Part shown: in pieces, positions 25,001 to 33,587 of the stretch
Layout of the letters: every line of letters begins with the position of its first letter
How positions within the stretch are numbered: position 1 is the stretch's first letter
DNA from: CAMDPA01 sp964574325
GTDB lineage: Bacteria > Pseudomonadota > Alphaproteobacteria > Rhizobiales > Hyphomicrobiaceae
Reading direction: 5' to 3'
Length of the DNA stretch: 64,000 nt
Assembly: GCA_964574325.1 (NCBI GenBank)
Contig: CAZNMY010000012.1
Location: 1-64,000, forward strand
Notes under the pieces: model-generated
What the model saw: the letters and a program-made list of their open reading frames with translations, nothing else
Told to the model about the DNA's origin: nothing
Databases searched by the model: none
Program-made: the position numbers and the translations under genes

Positions 25001-25089
25001 GTAGGTCGGGTCAAGCGGAGCGCGACCCGACATCAACGGCATACCGCCGATCGTCGGGTCGCGGGCCAGTGGCCCTTGACCCGACCTAC
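25001..25089. repeat. GTAGG...CCTAC palindromic element, copy 1
   Basis: Ends are a perfect 15-base inverted repeat, GTAGGTCGGGTCAAG at 25001 and its complement at 25075-25089. A second nested pair (CGCGACCCGA and TCGGGTCGCG) folds inside, giving a branched hairpin. The right end supplies the TAG stop codon (25086-25088 on the minus strand) of pepF. Related copies at 31284-31392 and 46612-46692. Confidence 0.85.
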
Positions 25090-26933
25090 GCTGCCGCCTC
25101 CATCGCCTCCAACTCGTCGATCAGGCGCGACAGCATCCCCAATCCCTTCTTCCAGAATTCGGGCTTCGACGCATCCAACCCGAACGGCGCCAGCAGCTCC
25201 GAATGGTGCTTCGATCCACCCGCCATCAGCATGGAAAAATACTTCTGCACGAAGCCCGGATGCGCCTCCTCGTAGAGCGCGTAGAGCGAGTTCACGAGGC
25301 AGTCGCCGAACGCATACGCGTAAACGTAGAACGGCGAGTGGATGAAGTGCGGGATGTACGTCCAGAACACCTCGTAGCCCGGCTTGAAATCGATGCCGTC
25401 CCCCAGGCTCTCGTACTGCACCTCCATCCAGAACCGGTTGAGGTCTTCCGTCGTCAACTCGCCCTGGCGCCGCGCCTCGTGCACCTTGCGCTCGAACGAA
25501 TAGAACGCGATCTGCCGCACCACCGTGTTCAGCATGTCCTCGACCTTGCCCGCAATCAGCGCCTTGCGCTCGCGCTTGTCGGTCGCGCCCTTCAGCAGCG
25601 CCTGGAAGGTCAGCATCTCGCCGAACACCGATGCAGTCTCGGCCAGAGTCAGCGGCGTCTGCGACAGCAACGGCCCCTGCCCGGCCGCCAGTACCTGATG
25701 TACGCCGTGGCCGAGCTCGTGCGCGAGCGTCATCACATCCCGCGACTTGCCCTGATAGTTGAGCAGCACATACGGATGCGCCGATGGCACCGTCGGATGC
25801 GCGAATGCACCGGGCGATTTACCCGGACGAACCGGCGCATCGATCCACCCGTTGTCGAAGAATTTCGTCGCGATCCCCGCCATTTCCGGCGCGAACCCAC
25901 CATAGGCCGACAGCACCATCTCGCGCGCTTCAGGCCACGCGATCACGCGCTCGGGCTTCTCCGGCAGCGGCGCGTTGCGGTCCCAGTGCGACAGGCGCTC
26001 CATACCGAGCCACTTCGCCTTCATGCGGTAGTAGCGATGCGACAATCTCGGGTAGCTCTCGCGGACGGCTTCGACGAGCGCGTTGACGACCGGCGCCTCG
26101 ACCTTGTTGCCGAGATGGCGGCTGTCCGCCACATCCTTGAATCCGCGCCAGCGGTCGGAGATCTCCTTGTCCTTGGCGAGTGTGTTGGTGATCAGCGTGA
26201 ACAGGCGCGCATTCTCGCCGAAGACCTTGGCGAGCGCTTCGGCCGCCGCGCGCCGCTTGGGCTCTGCCGGGTCGGAAAGACGGTTCAGCGTCGGCTCCAG
26301 CGCCAGCGGCTCCGCCTCGCCTTCGACATCGAAGCGCAGGGCCGTCATCGTCTCGTTGAAAAGCCGGTTGAACGCGCCGCGCCCCGTCTGGCTCTTCTCG
26401 TGGAAAAGCTGCTCGATCCGCTCATCGAGTTGATAGGGCTTTTCCTTCGTCAGGTCGTCGAACCACGGCTTGTACTTGGCGAGCGCCGGCACTTGCAGCG
26501 CCTTCGCCAGCACGTCGTCGGGAATCTGATTGAGTTCGAGTTCGAAGAAGATCAGGTCGGACGAGATCGCCGTCAGCTTCTCCGAGATGTCGCCGTAGAA
26601 CTTCGCCCGCGCCGGGTCGGCCTGGTTGCCGGAGTAGAGCAAGCCGGCGTAGGAGCCGAGCCGGCCCATCAGATCGGACAGCTTCTCGTACGCGATCACG
26701 GCTTCCGCAATCTTCGCGCCGTCCGCCGCCATGCCGACGAGCTTGCCCTGATAGGCAGCCTTCATCCGAGCCGCTTCCGCCGTGGCCAGCGCGATATCGC
26801 GCGCGATCTCCGGCGCGTCGGGCGCCGCATAGAGATCGGCGAGATTCCATTCCGGCATCTGGCCGAGGTCGGTCGCGCCAGCGGTCGCCGCAACAGGAGC
26901 AAGAAGGGGCATATCGAAAGCGTGGTGAATCAT
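25086..26933 (-). CDS. pepF: M3-family oligoendopeptidase F
   Basis: 615 residues. The thimet-oligopeptidase zinc motif is in TLAHELGHGVHQ, with the third ligand Glu in LAETASVFGEML. LDKNRFWMEVQY-type and YVYAYAFGDCLVNSLYALY motifs near the C-terminus are typical of the pepF/M3 family. It hydrolyses 7-17 residue peptides in the cytoplasm. The start MIHHAFDMPLLAP (26933) is preferred; MPLLAP (26912) is possible; upstream reading frame to 27104 is not protein-like. The stop codon lies inside a palindromic repeat, so the original C-terminus may have been altered at LEAMEAAA. Confidence 0.92.
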   Translation of the reverse strand: MIHHAFDMPLLAPVAATAGATDLGQMPEWNLADLYAAPDAPEIARDIALATAEAARMKAAYQGKLVGMAADGAKIAEAVIAYEKLSDLMGRLGSYAGLLYSGNQADPARAKFYGDISEKLTAISSDLIFFELELNQIPDDVLAKALQVPALAKYKPWFDDLTKEKPYQLDERIEQLFHEKSQTGRGAFNRLFNETMTALRFDVEGEAEPLALEPTLNRLSDPAEPKRRAAAEALAKVFGENARLFTLITNTLAKDKEISDRWRGFKDVADSRHLGNKVEAPVVNALVEAVRESYPRLSHRYYRMKAKWLGMERLSHWDRNAPLPEKPERVIAWPEAREMVLSAYGGFAPEMAGIATKFFDNGWIDAPVRPGKSPGAFAHPTVPSAHPYVLLNYQGKSRDVMTLAHELGHGVHQVLAAGQGPLLSQTPLTLAETASVFGEMLTFQALLKGATDKRERKALIAGKVEDMLNTVVRQIAFYSFERKVHEARRQGELTTEDLNRFWMEVQYESLGDGIDFKPGYEVFWTYIPHFIHSPFYVYAYAFGDCLVNSLYALYEEAHPGFVQKYFSMLMAGGSKHHSELLAPFGLDASKPEFWKKGLGMLSRLIDELEAMEAAA

Positions 26934-27366
26934 CTGTTGCCTGCCGTGTGAAGCTGGTCGCTGGTCGGATTGGAACCGGAATCTGCCATCGGATGTGGCA
27001 GGTGCCGCGTTTGGTTTCAAGTTTAACTCGGATCTTGGCTGCCCATTAGAGTGATTGCAGTAACGTCCTCGGCACGCCGCAAATCGAACACGACGGCGGA
27101 ACACTCGAGTGGAATCCCCTTATGAGCACCGGCACCGTCGTCGTCTGCGTGATCCTTGGATTTTCGCTCGCCGAAGCCGTGCGGCAACCCGCGAACGCAG
27201 CAGCACCCGCTTCCATCTTGTCGACCTCGCACTGATCCCGGCAGCCCCGCCGCTTCGACATGGCTCCCAGAACCAGACCGGCACTCGACCAGCACTCGAC
27301 CCGCTGGCAGCCCCGGAACGCATGGTCTAAGTTCCCGCCCGAACAAGCGGTAACCGGGAGACGGCC

Positions 27367-28227
27367 ATGGCCAAGAAGGCAACAGAGAAGCTCGAGAAGA
27401 TCGGCGACTGGAAGTGCGTCGACGTGCAACTCGACGACGGTATCGCCTGGGTGACGCTGAGCCGTCCAGAAAAGCGCAATGCGATGAACCCGGATCTCAA
27501 CGACGAGATGGTCCGTATCCTCGATACCCTCGAGATCGATCATCGCGTCAAGGTCCTCGTGCTCACCGGCGCCGGCGACAGTTTCTCCGCCGGCATGGAC
27601 TTGCGCGAGTATTTCCGAGCCCTCGATCATCTCCCCTACGACGAGCAGATGCAGCGCCGCCGCTCTGCCTGGAACTGGCAATGGCGCATGCTGATGAACT
27701 ATTCGAAGCCGACCATCGCGATGGTCAACGGCTGGTGTTTCGGCGGTGCGTTCACGCCGCTCGTCGCCTGCGACCTCGCCATCGCCGCCGACGATGCGCA
27801 GTTCGGCCTGTCGGAGATCAACTGGGGCATCGTCCCAGGCGGTAACGTCACCCGCGCGGTCGTCCAGACCATGCGCCACCGCGACGCCATGTACTACATC
27901 ATGACCGGCAACCCGTTCGACGGAAAGAAAGCCGCCGAGATGGGCCTCGTCAACGAAAGCGTACCGAAGTCGAAGCTGCGCGAGCGCACTCGCGCCTTGG
28001 CCGTGGACCTCAAGGGCAAGAACCCCGCCACGCTCCGCGCCTGCAAGCAGGCCGTGCGCTTCGTTCAGGGTATGAGCTGGGAGCAGTCCGACGAATACCT
28101 GCTGACCAAAAATCAGGCCGCCCGTTTCCTCGACACCGAGTCCGGCCGCCAGCAGGGCCTCAAGCAGTTCCTCGACGACAAGAGCTTCAAGCCCGGGCTG
28201 CAAACCATGAAGCGGGATGTTGATTGA
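27367..28227 (+). CDS. ferB: p-Hydroxycinnamoyl-CoA (feruloyl-CoA) hydratase/lyase
   Basis: 286 residues of the crotonase superfamily. Matches the hydroxycinnamoyl-CoA hydratase-lyase type closely: DDGIAWVTLSRPEKRNAMNP, the oxyanion-hole segments SAGMDLREYF and NGWCFGGAF, catalytic Glu150 in FGLSEINWGI, YYIMTGNPFDGKKAAEMGL, and the ending LDDKSFKPGLQ. It converts feruloyl-CoA to vanillin and acetyl-CoA. ATG at 27367 follows a purine stretch (GGGAGACGGCC). The matching CoA ligase-type gene lies at 29017, with a toxin-antitoxin module between. The symbol follows the Sphingobium naming; Ech or HCHL are equivalent. Confidence 0.9.
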   Translation: MAKKATEKLEKIGDWKCVDVQLDDGIAWVTLSRPEKRNAMNPDLNDEMVRILDTLEIDHRVKVLVLTGAGDSFSAGMDLREYFRALDHLPYDEQMQRRRSAWNWQWRMLMNYSKPTIAMVNGWCFGGAFTPLVACDLAIAADDAQFGLSEINWGIVPGGNVTRAVVQTMRHRDAMYYIMTGNPFDGKKAAEMGLVNESVPKSKLRERTRALAVDLKGKNPATLRACKQAVRFVQGMSWEQSDEYLLTKNQAARFLDTESGRQQGLKQFLDDKSFKPGLQTMKRDVD

Positions 28228-28289
28228 GGCACGAGCGGTAACAAAACCTCAGTGCCGGCAAGAGGGTAGCGGGTTGCTGTAGATCATCA

Positions 28290-28311
28290 AATGTAGTAAC
28301 GTAACTACATT
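28290..28311. promoter_or_regulatory. Palindromic operator of the Phd/PIN module
   Basis: Perfect inverted repeat of AATGTAGT and ACTACATT around a 6-base centre containing ACGT, total 22 bases. It ends 10 bases before the antitoxin ATG. A weak -35-like TTGCTG (28274) puts the -10 region inside it. Autoregulation by the antitoxin is inferred. Confidence 0.8.
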
Positions 28312-28321
28312 GGAGGTTCGG

Positions 28322-28594
28322 ATGCCAGTTACGACAATGTCGAGCCGCGAGTTCAACCAGGACTCCGGCAAAGCGAAGAAAGCTGCCGAACGCGGTCCGG
28401 TGATGATCACCGATCGCGGCAGGCCTTCGCATGTCCTCTTGAGCATCGAGGAATACCGAAAGCTGACGGCAGGTGAAAAGCTTGCGGTGGGCGAGATGTC
28501 GTTGGCCCAAGCTCTGGCTCAGACGGAGGGCGGCGACATCGACTTTGAGCCCCCGCGCCTCAAGTGGCGCCCCCGTCCAGCTGAACTCGACTGA
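28322..28594 (+). CDS. Phd/YefM-family antitoxin
   Basis: 90 residues. MPVTTMSSREFNQDSGKAKKAAERGPVMITDRGRPSHVLLSIEEY is a standard Phd fold (SxxEFxxxxxxAxxxAxxGPVxITxRGxPxxVLxS). The C-terminal part, acidic then ending PRLKWRPRPAELD, would bind the toxin. ATG at 28322 has GGAGG eight bases upstream. Its TGA overlaps the toxin ATG by one base (TGATG, 28592-28596). Confidence 0.9.
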   Translation: MPVTTMSSREFNQDSGKAKKAAERGPVMITDRGRPSHVLLSIEEYRKLTAGEKLAVGEMSLAQALAQTEGGDIDFEPPRLKWRPRPAELD

Positions 28595-29004
28595 TGTACA
28601 TCCTCGATACGAACGTCGTCTCCGAGCTTCGACTGCCCGACAAAGCAGATAAGCGCGTCACTCGCTGGGCTGGCGCAGTTCCGTTGTCCGGCATGTACCT
28701 GTCGGCAATGACGATCATGGAACTCGAACTCGGTGTGCTTTTGAAAATCCGAAAGGACGAGAAACAAGGACGGATGTTGCGCAGTTGGCTCGACCATCAG
28801 GTGCTCCCGCGATTCGAAGGCCGTATACTTGCCTACGACACAGCCGTAGCTTTGCGATGTGCGCGGCTTCATGTCCCCGATCCGATCAGCGAACGGGATG
28901 CCATTATCGCCGCCACGGCACTCGTTCATGGCATGAGAATCGTCACCAGAAATGTCGCGGACTTCGCAAACACAGGTACCGAGATCATCAACCCTTGGAC
29001 CTGA
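28594..29004 (+). CDS. PIN-domain toxin (VapC/FitB type)
   Basis: 136 residues. PIN-domain acidic residues are visible: Asp5 in ILDTNVVSEL, Glu43 in TIMELELG, Asp102 in SERDAIIAATAL and Asp123 in TRNVADF. The opening DTNVVSELRLPDKAD is the FitB-like form of VapC toxins, which cut specific RNAs. Together with the preceding Phd protein it forms a type II toxin-antitoxin module. It ends 12 bases before the start of the CoA-ligase-like gene, which is probably read through from the same promoter. Confidence 0.9.
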   Translation: MYILDTNVVSELRLPDKADKRVTRWAGAVPLSGMYLSAMTIMELELGVLLKIRKDEKQGRMLRSWLDHQVLPRFEGRILAYDTAVALRCARLHVPDPISERDAIIAATALVHGMRIVTRNVADFANTGTEIINPWT

Positions 29005-29016
29005 CACAGGGCAAAG

Positions 29017-31149
29017 ATGACTACGCAAATGCACGCGCGAACCACCGCCACCTCCATCGCCCGCATGTTGAAGCCGCGCGCCGTCGCGGTGGCCGGCGTC
29101 TCGTCGACACCGGGATCGCTCGGCGGGCAGGTGGTGGCGAACCTCGACCGCTTCGGCTTCGAGGGTGACATCCACATCATCCATCCCAAGCAGGCCGAGC
29201 TGATGGGCCGCCGCTGCGTGCCCTCGCCGCGCGACCTGCCCGACGGCGTCGATTGCGTCGTGCTCGCGATTCCGGGCCACGCGGTGCTCGACGCCGTGAC
29301 CGCCTGCGCCGAGCGCGGCGTCGCCGGCGTCATCATCTACTCGGCCGGTTTCGCGGAGGCCGGCGAGGAAGGGATCGCCAAGCAACGCGAGCTGGCTGAA
29401 ATCGCCGCCCGCACCGGCATGGTCGTCGTCGGCCCCAACTGCCTCGGCTACGTCAACTACGTCGACGGCATCTGCTGCACCTTCGGTGGCGCCGATCCGC
29501 TGAAGCCCGACCGTCCGAGCCCCGCAATCCTTTCCCAATCCGGCGCGATGGCCTCGGTGATCCGTGCAGCCCTCCACGCGCGCGGCCTCGGCGTCGCGCT
29601 GACCGTCTCGACCGGAAACGAAGCGGTCAACGGCATCGAAGACTTCATGGCCAACGCCATCGACGATCCCGCTATTTCCGTCCTGGCCATCGTCGCCGAG
29701 CAGATCCGCCGCCCGCGCGAATTCCTGGCACTTGCCGCCCGGGCCCGCGAAAAATCCAAGCCCATCGTCATGCTGCATCCCGGCCGCAGCGCGGCAGCCC
29801 GCGAGAGCGCCGTCACTCACACCGGCGCGATGACCGGCGACTGGGATGTGATGAAAACCCTCGTCGAACATGCCTGCGTCGGGCTCGTCACCACCATGGA
29901 CGAGCTGATCGACGTCGCCGAGATGATGGCCCGCTTCGACCGCCTGCCGAGCCGCCCGCCGCTGGTGTTCGGCGAATCCGGTTGCTTCAAGGCGCTGATG
30001 CTCGATCTCGGCGATGATGCCGGCATCGACCTGCCGCAGCCCGAAGGCGCGTCCTACGACGTGCTGAACAAGCTCGCGCCGGGCCTGATCCTCCCGACCA
30101 ACCCCGTCGATCTGACGGCGCAGCCGCTCGTCGATCCCGACCTCTATACCCGCGCGCTGCCCCCGCTCGCCGCCGACGACCGCTACGGCAGCGTCGTGCT
30201 CGGCATGATCCTGTCGAGCCCGACGATGGCGGCCCGCAAGACCGAGCCCGTGCTGAAAGCGATCCGGAGCATTGAGCACCGCAAGCCGATGGTCTACGCG
30301 ATGCTCGGCGACGAGGCCCCCGTGCCCGAGAACTACGTCGGCCAGTTCCGCGATCTCGGCATCCCGTTCATCCGCTCGCCCGACCGCGTGCTGCGTGCAC
30401 TTGCGACCGTGACGAAGCTCGGCTCGCGTCTCGAGAAATCGGCCCGCACGAAGAAGCCCGCAGCCTCGACCTCGGCGAAACGCCTCCCCGCAGGCGTCAT
30501 CCCCGAATACCGCGCCAAGGCCCTTCTCGCCGAAGCCGGCTTGACGATGCCGGCGGGCCATCTCGCCCGCACCCTGGCCGAAGCGGAAGCAACCGCCCGA
30601 AACCTCGGCTACCCCGTCGCGCTCAAGGCGCAAGCATCCGCCCTGTCCCACAAGAGCGACGCTGGCGGCGTCATCCTCGGCCTCGATGGCCCCGACGCGC
30701 TCGCCGATGGCTGGCGCCGGCTCGAAGCCAACATCGCCGAGGCAGCCCCCGCCCTCGTTCTCGACGGCGTCCTCGTCGAGCGCATGGCCCCCCGCGGCGG
30801 TCTCGAGCTGATCCTGGGCGTCCGCAACGATCCGGCATGGGGACCCGTCATCGCGATCGGCCTCGGCGGTGTACAGGCCGAAGCCCTCGGCGACGTGCGC
30901 CTGCTCCCCCCCGACCTCGACGAGACCGAGATCGCCGCCGAGTTGCATAAGCTCAGGTCCGCCCGCCTGCTGGGCCCCTTCCGCGGTGCGCCGGCCCGTG
31001 ACGTTGCAGCCGTCGCCGCGATCGTGGCGCGCCTGAGCGGGTTCGTGCTGGCTCATCCGGAAATCGCCGAGATCGACATCAACCCGTTGATGGTGTTCGC
31101 AGAAGGCGAGGGAGCACTCCCCCTCGACGCGCTGATCGCCGTGCGCTGA
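29017..31149 (+). CDS. ferA: NDP-forming acyl-CoA synthetase, probable feruloyl-CoA synthetase
   Basis: 710 residues in the acetyl-CoA synthetase (ADP-forming)/succinyl-CoA ligase superfamily. Order: CoA-binding Rossmann domain (LKPRAVAVAGVSSTPGSLGG), two ligase/CoA domains with the phospho-His-type motif THTGAMTGDWDV at about 267, then a C-terminal ATP-grasp domain (YRAKALLAEAGLTMPAG, KAQASALSHKSDAGGV). FerA of Sphingobium SYK-6 has this architecture, and a hydroxycinnamoyl-CoA hydratase/lyase gene is nearby, so ferulate activation is the best guess. Other acids are possible. Starts at 29017, 29029 or 29065 fit. It abuts the toxin gene with a 12-base gap. Confidence 0.8.
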   Translation: MTTQMHARTTATSIARMLKPRAVAVAGVSSTPGSLGGQVVANLDRFGFEGDIHIIHPKQAELMGRRCVPSPRDLPDGVDCVVLAIPGHAVLDAVTACAERGVAGVIIYSAGFAEAGEEGIAKQRELAEIAARTGMVVVGPNCLGYVNYVDGICCTFGGADPLKPDRPSPAILSQSGAMASVIRAALHARGLGVALTVSTGNEAVNGIEDFMANAIDDPAISVLAIVAEQIRRPREFLALAARAREKSKPIVMLHPGRSAAARESAVTHTGAMTGDWDVMKTLVEHACVGLVTTMDELIDVAEMMARFDRLPSRPPLVFGESGCFKALMLDLGDDAGIDLPQPEGASYDVLNKLAPGLILPTNPVDLTAQPLVDPDLYTRALPPLAADDRYGSVVLGMILSSPTMAARKTEPVLKAIRSIEHRKPMVYAMLGDEAPVPENYVGQFRDLGIPFIRSPDRVLRALATVTKLGSRLEKSARTKKPAASTSAKRLPAGVIPEYRAKALLAEAGLTMPAGHLARTLAEAEATARNLGYPVALKAQASALSHKSDAGGVILGLDGPDALADGWRRLEANIAEAAPALVLDGVLVERMAPRGGLELILGVRNDPAWGPVIAIGLGGVQAEALGDVRLLPPDLDETEIAAELHKLRSARLLGPFRGAPARDVAAVAAIVARLSGFVLAHPEIAEIDINPLMVFAEGEGALPLDALIAVR

Positions 31150-31283
31150 GCGCATGTTGGTCGCCTTCGTTTTCCATGGCTATCCGGCCACACCCCACCC
31201 CGCCGGCCCTTGCCAATCCACAACACGCCGTGCGACTGACGCAACGTACGTCGGTCTCGAAGATTCGGCTCAGGGGCACAGTC

Positions 31284-31392
31284 GTAGGTTGGGTCGAGGC
31301 CACTGGCCGCGACCCAACGTTTTCTGGGCATGCCCTGGATGTTGGGTCGCTCCCGTCTCGCGCTCCGCGCGTCCGGGACTGACCCAACCTAC
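31284..31392. repeat. GTAGG...CCTAC palindromic element, copy 2
   Basis: Ends GTAGGTTGGGTC and GACCCAACCTAC form a 12-base perfect inverted repeat. An internal pair CGCGACCCAACG and its partial complement GTTGGGTCGC lies inside, the same two-tier layout as copy 1 (25001-25089). Located 134 bases after ferA. Confidence 0.85.
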
Positions 31393-31429
31393 GTGGAACG
31401 CGCTCTGGCGTCGAGTTTGCTGCAGTGCC

Positions 31430-31471
31430 CCGAGTACCGAGACCCGAGTACCAAGACCCGAGTACCGGACC
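31430..31471. repeat. Three tandem 14-bp repeats upstream of parE
   Basis: Units CCGAGTACCGAGAC, CCGAGTACCAAGAC and CCGAGTACCGGACC at 31430, 31444 and 31458 sit 17 bases before the parE start. Position over the promoter or leader could affect expression. Confidence 0.8.
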
Positions 31472-31488
31472 CCGAGCGAGGGTGCACC

Positions 31489-33510
31489 ATGGCCTCTCAA
31501 CGCGACCTGATTGCAAGGTTGGAAGCCGAAATGACAGACAAGACCGCCGCCGCCCGCGCCCGTAAGACCACGGTCGACGCGTCCGACAGCTATACCGCAG
31601 CCGACATCGAAGTCCTGGAGGGCCTGGAGCCCGTCCGCCGCCGCCCCGGCATGTACATCGGCGGCACCGACGAAAAGGCGATGCACCACCTCTTCGCCGA
31701 GGTGATCGACAACGCGATGGACGAAGCCGTCGCTGGCCACGCCACGTTCATCGAGGTGCGCATGGACGCGGACGGCTATCTGTCCGTCTTCGACAACGGC
31801 CGCGGCATTCCCATCGACCCCCACCCGAAATTCAAGAACAAATCCGCCCTCGAAGTCATCATGTGCACCTTGCACTCCGGCGGCAAGTTCGACGGCAAGG
31901 CCTACCAGACCTCCGGCGGCCTGCACGGCGTCGGCGTCTCCGTCGTCAGCGCCCTGTCCGAACGCCTGGAGGTGGAGGTCGCCCGCGGCCAGCAGCTCTA
32001 CCGCATGGTTTTCGCCCGCGGCGAGCCGCAGACCAAGCTCGAGAAGCTCGGGTCGATCAACAACCGCCGCGGCACCAAGATCCGCTTCAAGCCCGACGAG
32101 AAGATCTTCGGCAAGGGCTGCGCGTTCAAGCCGTCCCGTATCATGCAGATGGCGCGCGCCAAGGCCTACCTGTTCGGCGGCGTCGAGATCCGCTGGTCGT
32201 GCGATCCCTCCCTCGTCAAGGACGACACGCCGGCCGAGGCCGTATTCCATTTCCCCGGCGGCCTCAAGGACTACCTGCTCGCCTCGATCAGTGACGCGGT
32301 GCTGGTGACGAAAGAAGTCTTCGCCGGCAACGTCCAGAAGGAAGGCAAGCACGGTTCGGTCGAATGGGCCGTCGCCTGGGTCGCCAACGAAGACGGCTTC
32401 CTCCGCTCCTACTGCAACACGGTTCCGACCGGCGACGGCGGCAGCCACGAGAACGGCTTCCGCTCCGCGCTGTCGAAGTCGCTGCGCACCTACGGCGAGC
32501 TGACCAACAACAAGAAAGCCGCGCAGATCACCGCCGAGGACGTGATGGGCACCGCCGCCGGTATGCTCTCCGTCTTCATCCGCGAGCCCGAGTTCCAGGG
32601 CCAGACCAAGGACCGCCTCGCCACCGTCGAAGCGACCCGCATCGTCGAGAACACCGTCAAGGACGCGTTCGATCACTGGCTCGCCGATAGCCCGCAACAG
32701 GCGACGCGCCTCCTCGAATGGTGCATCGAGCAGGCCGAAGACCGCCTCAAGCGCAAGCGTGAAAAAGAGATCGGCCGCCAGTCCGCGACGCGCCGGTTGC
32801 GCCTGCCGGGCAAGCTCGTCGACTGCGCGATCCAGACCGCGGAAGGCACCGAGATCTTCATCGTCGAAGGCGACTCGGCCGGCGGCTCCGCGAAGCAGGC
32901 GCGCAACCCGAAGACGCAGGCCGTGCTGCCGTTGCGCGGCAAGATCCTCAACGTCGCCAATGCCACCTCGGCCAAGCTCGCCCAGAATCAGATGCTGTCC
33001 GATCTGATTCAATCTCTCGGCGCGGGGCTCGGCTCGCGCTACAACGACGACGACCTGCGTTATGAGCGCGTCATCGTGATGACCGATGCCGACGTCGACG
33101 GCGCTCACATCGCATCGCTGCTGATCACGTTCTTCTTCCAGGAAATGCCGGCGCTGATCGACAACGGCCACCTCTATCTGGCCGTGCCGCCGCTGTTCAA
33201 GATCACGCAGGGCGCGAAGTCGTTCTACGCTCGCGACGACAAGGAGCGCGAAGCCATCATCGCCAAGGAATTCAAGCCGAACCAGAAGATCGAGACCAAT
33301 CGTTTCAAGGGCCTGGGCGAGATGAACGCGTCCCAGCTCAAGGAGACGACGATGGACCCAGCCAAGCGCCTGCTGCTGCGTGTCGAGGTCGGCGAAGGCG
33401 ACAAGAGCACGATCGCCGAGACCGTCAACGCCCTGATGGGCTCCAAACCCGAGGCCCGCTTCCGCTTCATCCAGGAACGCGCCGCCTTCGCGAAGGACCT
33501 GGATATCTAG
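31489..33510 (+). CDS. parE: DNA topoisomerase IV subunit B
   Basis: 673 residues. GHKL ATPase motifs EVIDNAMDEAVAGHA and DNGRGIPIDPHPKFKNKSALEVI, then the ATP lid TSGGLHGVGVSVVSALS, transducer, Toprim EGDSAGGSAKQARNPKTQAVLPLRGKILN with DDD-type TDADVDGAH, and the terminal GLGEMNASQLKETTMDP. HPKFKNKSALEV is the ParE form rather than GyrB, and the absence of the long GyrB insert agrees. It decatenates replicated chromosomes with ParC, which is not in this window. GAGGG precedes the ATG at 31489; MTDKTAAA (31531) is possible. Confidence 0.93.
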   Translation: MASQRDLIARLEAEMTDKTAAARARKTTVDASDSYTAADIEVLEGLEPVRRRPGMYIGGTDEKAMHHLFAEVIDNAMDEAVAGHATFIEVRMDADGYLSVFDNGRGIPIDPHPKFKNKSALEVIMCTLHSGGKFDGKAYQTSGGLHGVGVSVVSALSERLEVEVARGQQLYRMVFARGEPQTKLEKLGSINNRRGTKIRFKPDEKIFGKGCAFKPSRIMQMARAKAYLFGGVEIRWSCDPSLVKDDTPAEAVFHFPGGLKDYLLASISDAVLVTKEVFAGNVQKEGKHGSVEWAVAWVANEDGFLRSYCNTVPTGDGGSHENGFRSALSKSLRTYGELTNNKKAAQITAEDVMGTAAGMLSVFIREPEFQGQTKDRLATVEATRIVENTVKDAFDHWLADSPQQATRLLEWCIEQAEDRLKRKREKEIGRQSATRRLRLPGKLVDCAIQTAEGTEIFIVEGDSAGGSAKQARNPKTQAVLPLRGKILNVANATSAKLAQNQMLSDLIQSLGAGLGSRYNDDDLRYERVIVMTDADVDGAHIASLLITFFFQEMPALIDNGHLYLAVPPLFKITQGAKSFYARDDKEREAIIAKEFKPNQKIETNRFKGLGEMNASQLKETTMDPAKRLLLRVEVGEGDKSTIAETVNALMGSKPEARFRFIQERAAFAKDLDI

Positions 33511-33587
33511 CGTGGTTCCACCGCCGAAAACCGCGCGACCGCACCAGATCGCGTTACCCCACAAGAGACTTCGCCCATTGCCCGATT

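Larger units (their letters stand above)
31150..31488. other. Intergenic region between ferA and parE with two repeats
   Basis: 339 bases without a gene. Contains a palindromic element (31284-31392) and a 14-bp tandem array (31430-31471). The stretch 31150-31283 shows nothing recognisable. Confidence 0.6.

Noticed and set aside
27109..27330. Small plus-strand frame between pepF and ferB
   Set aside because: No SD, no similarity and it overlaps the likely promoter region.
28519..31155. A very long open frame antisense to ferA on the minus strand
   Set aside because: It mirrors the codon pattern of the real gene, is low-complexity, and lacks any family; ferA has clear domains on the plus strand.
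31270..33564. Long open frame antisense to parE
   Set aside because: Shadow of the third-position GC bias of parE; the protein is repetitive in Leu/Ala/Val/Arg/Asp/Gly.
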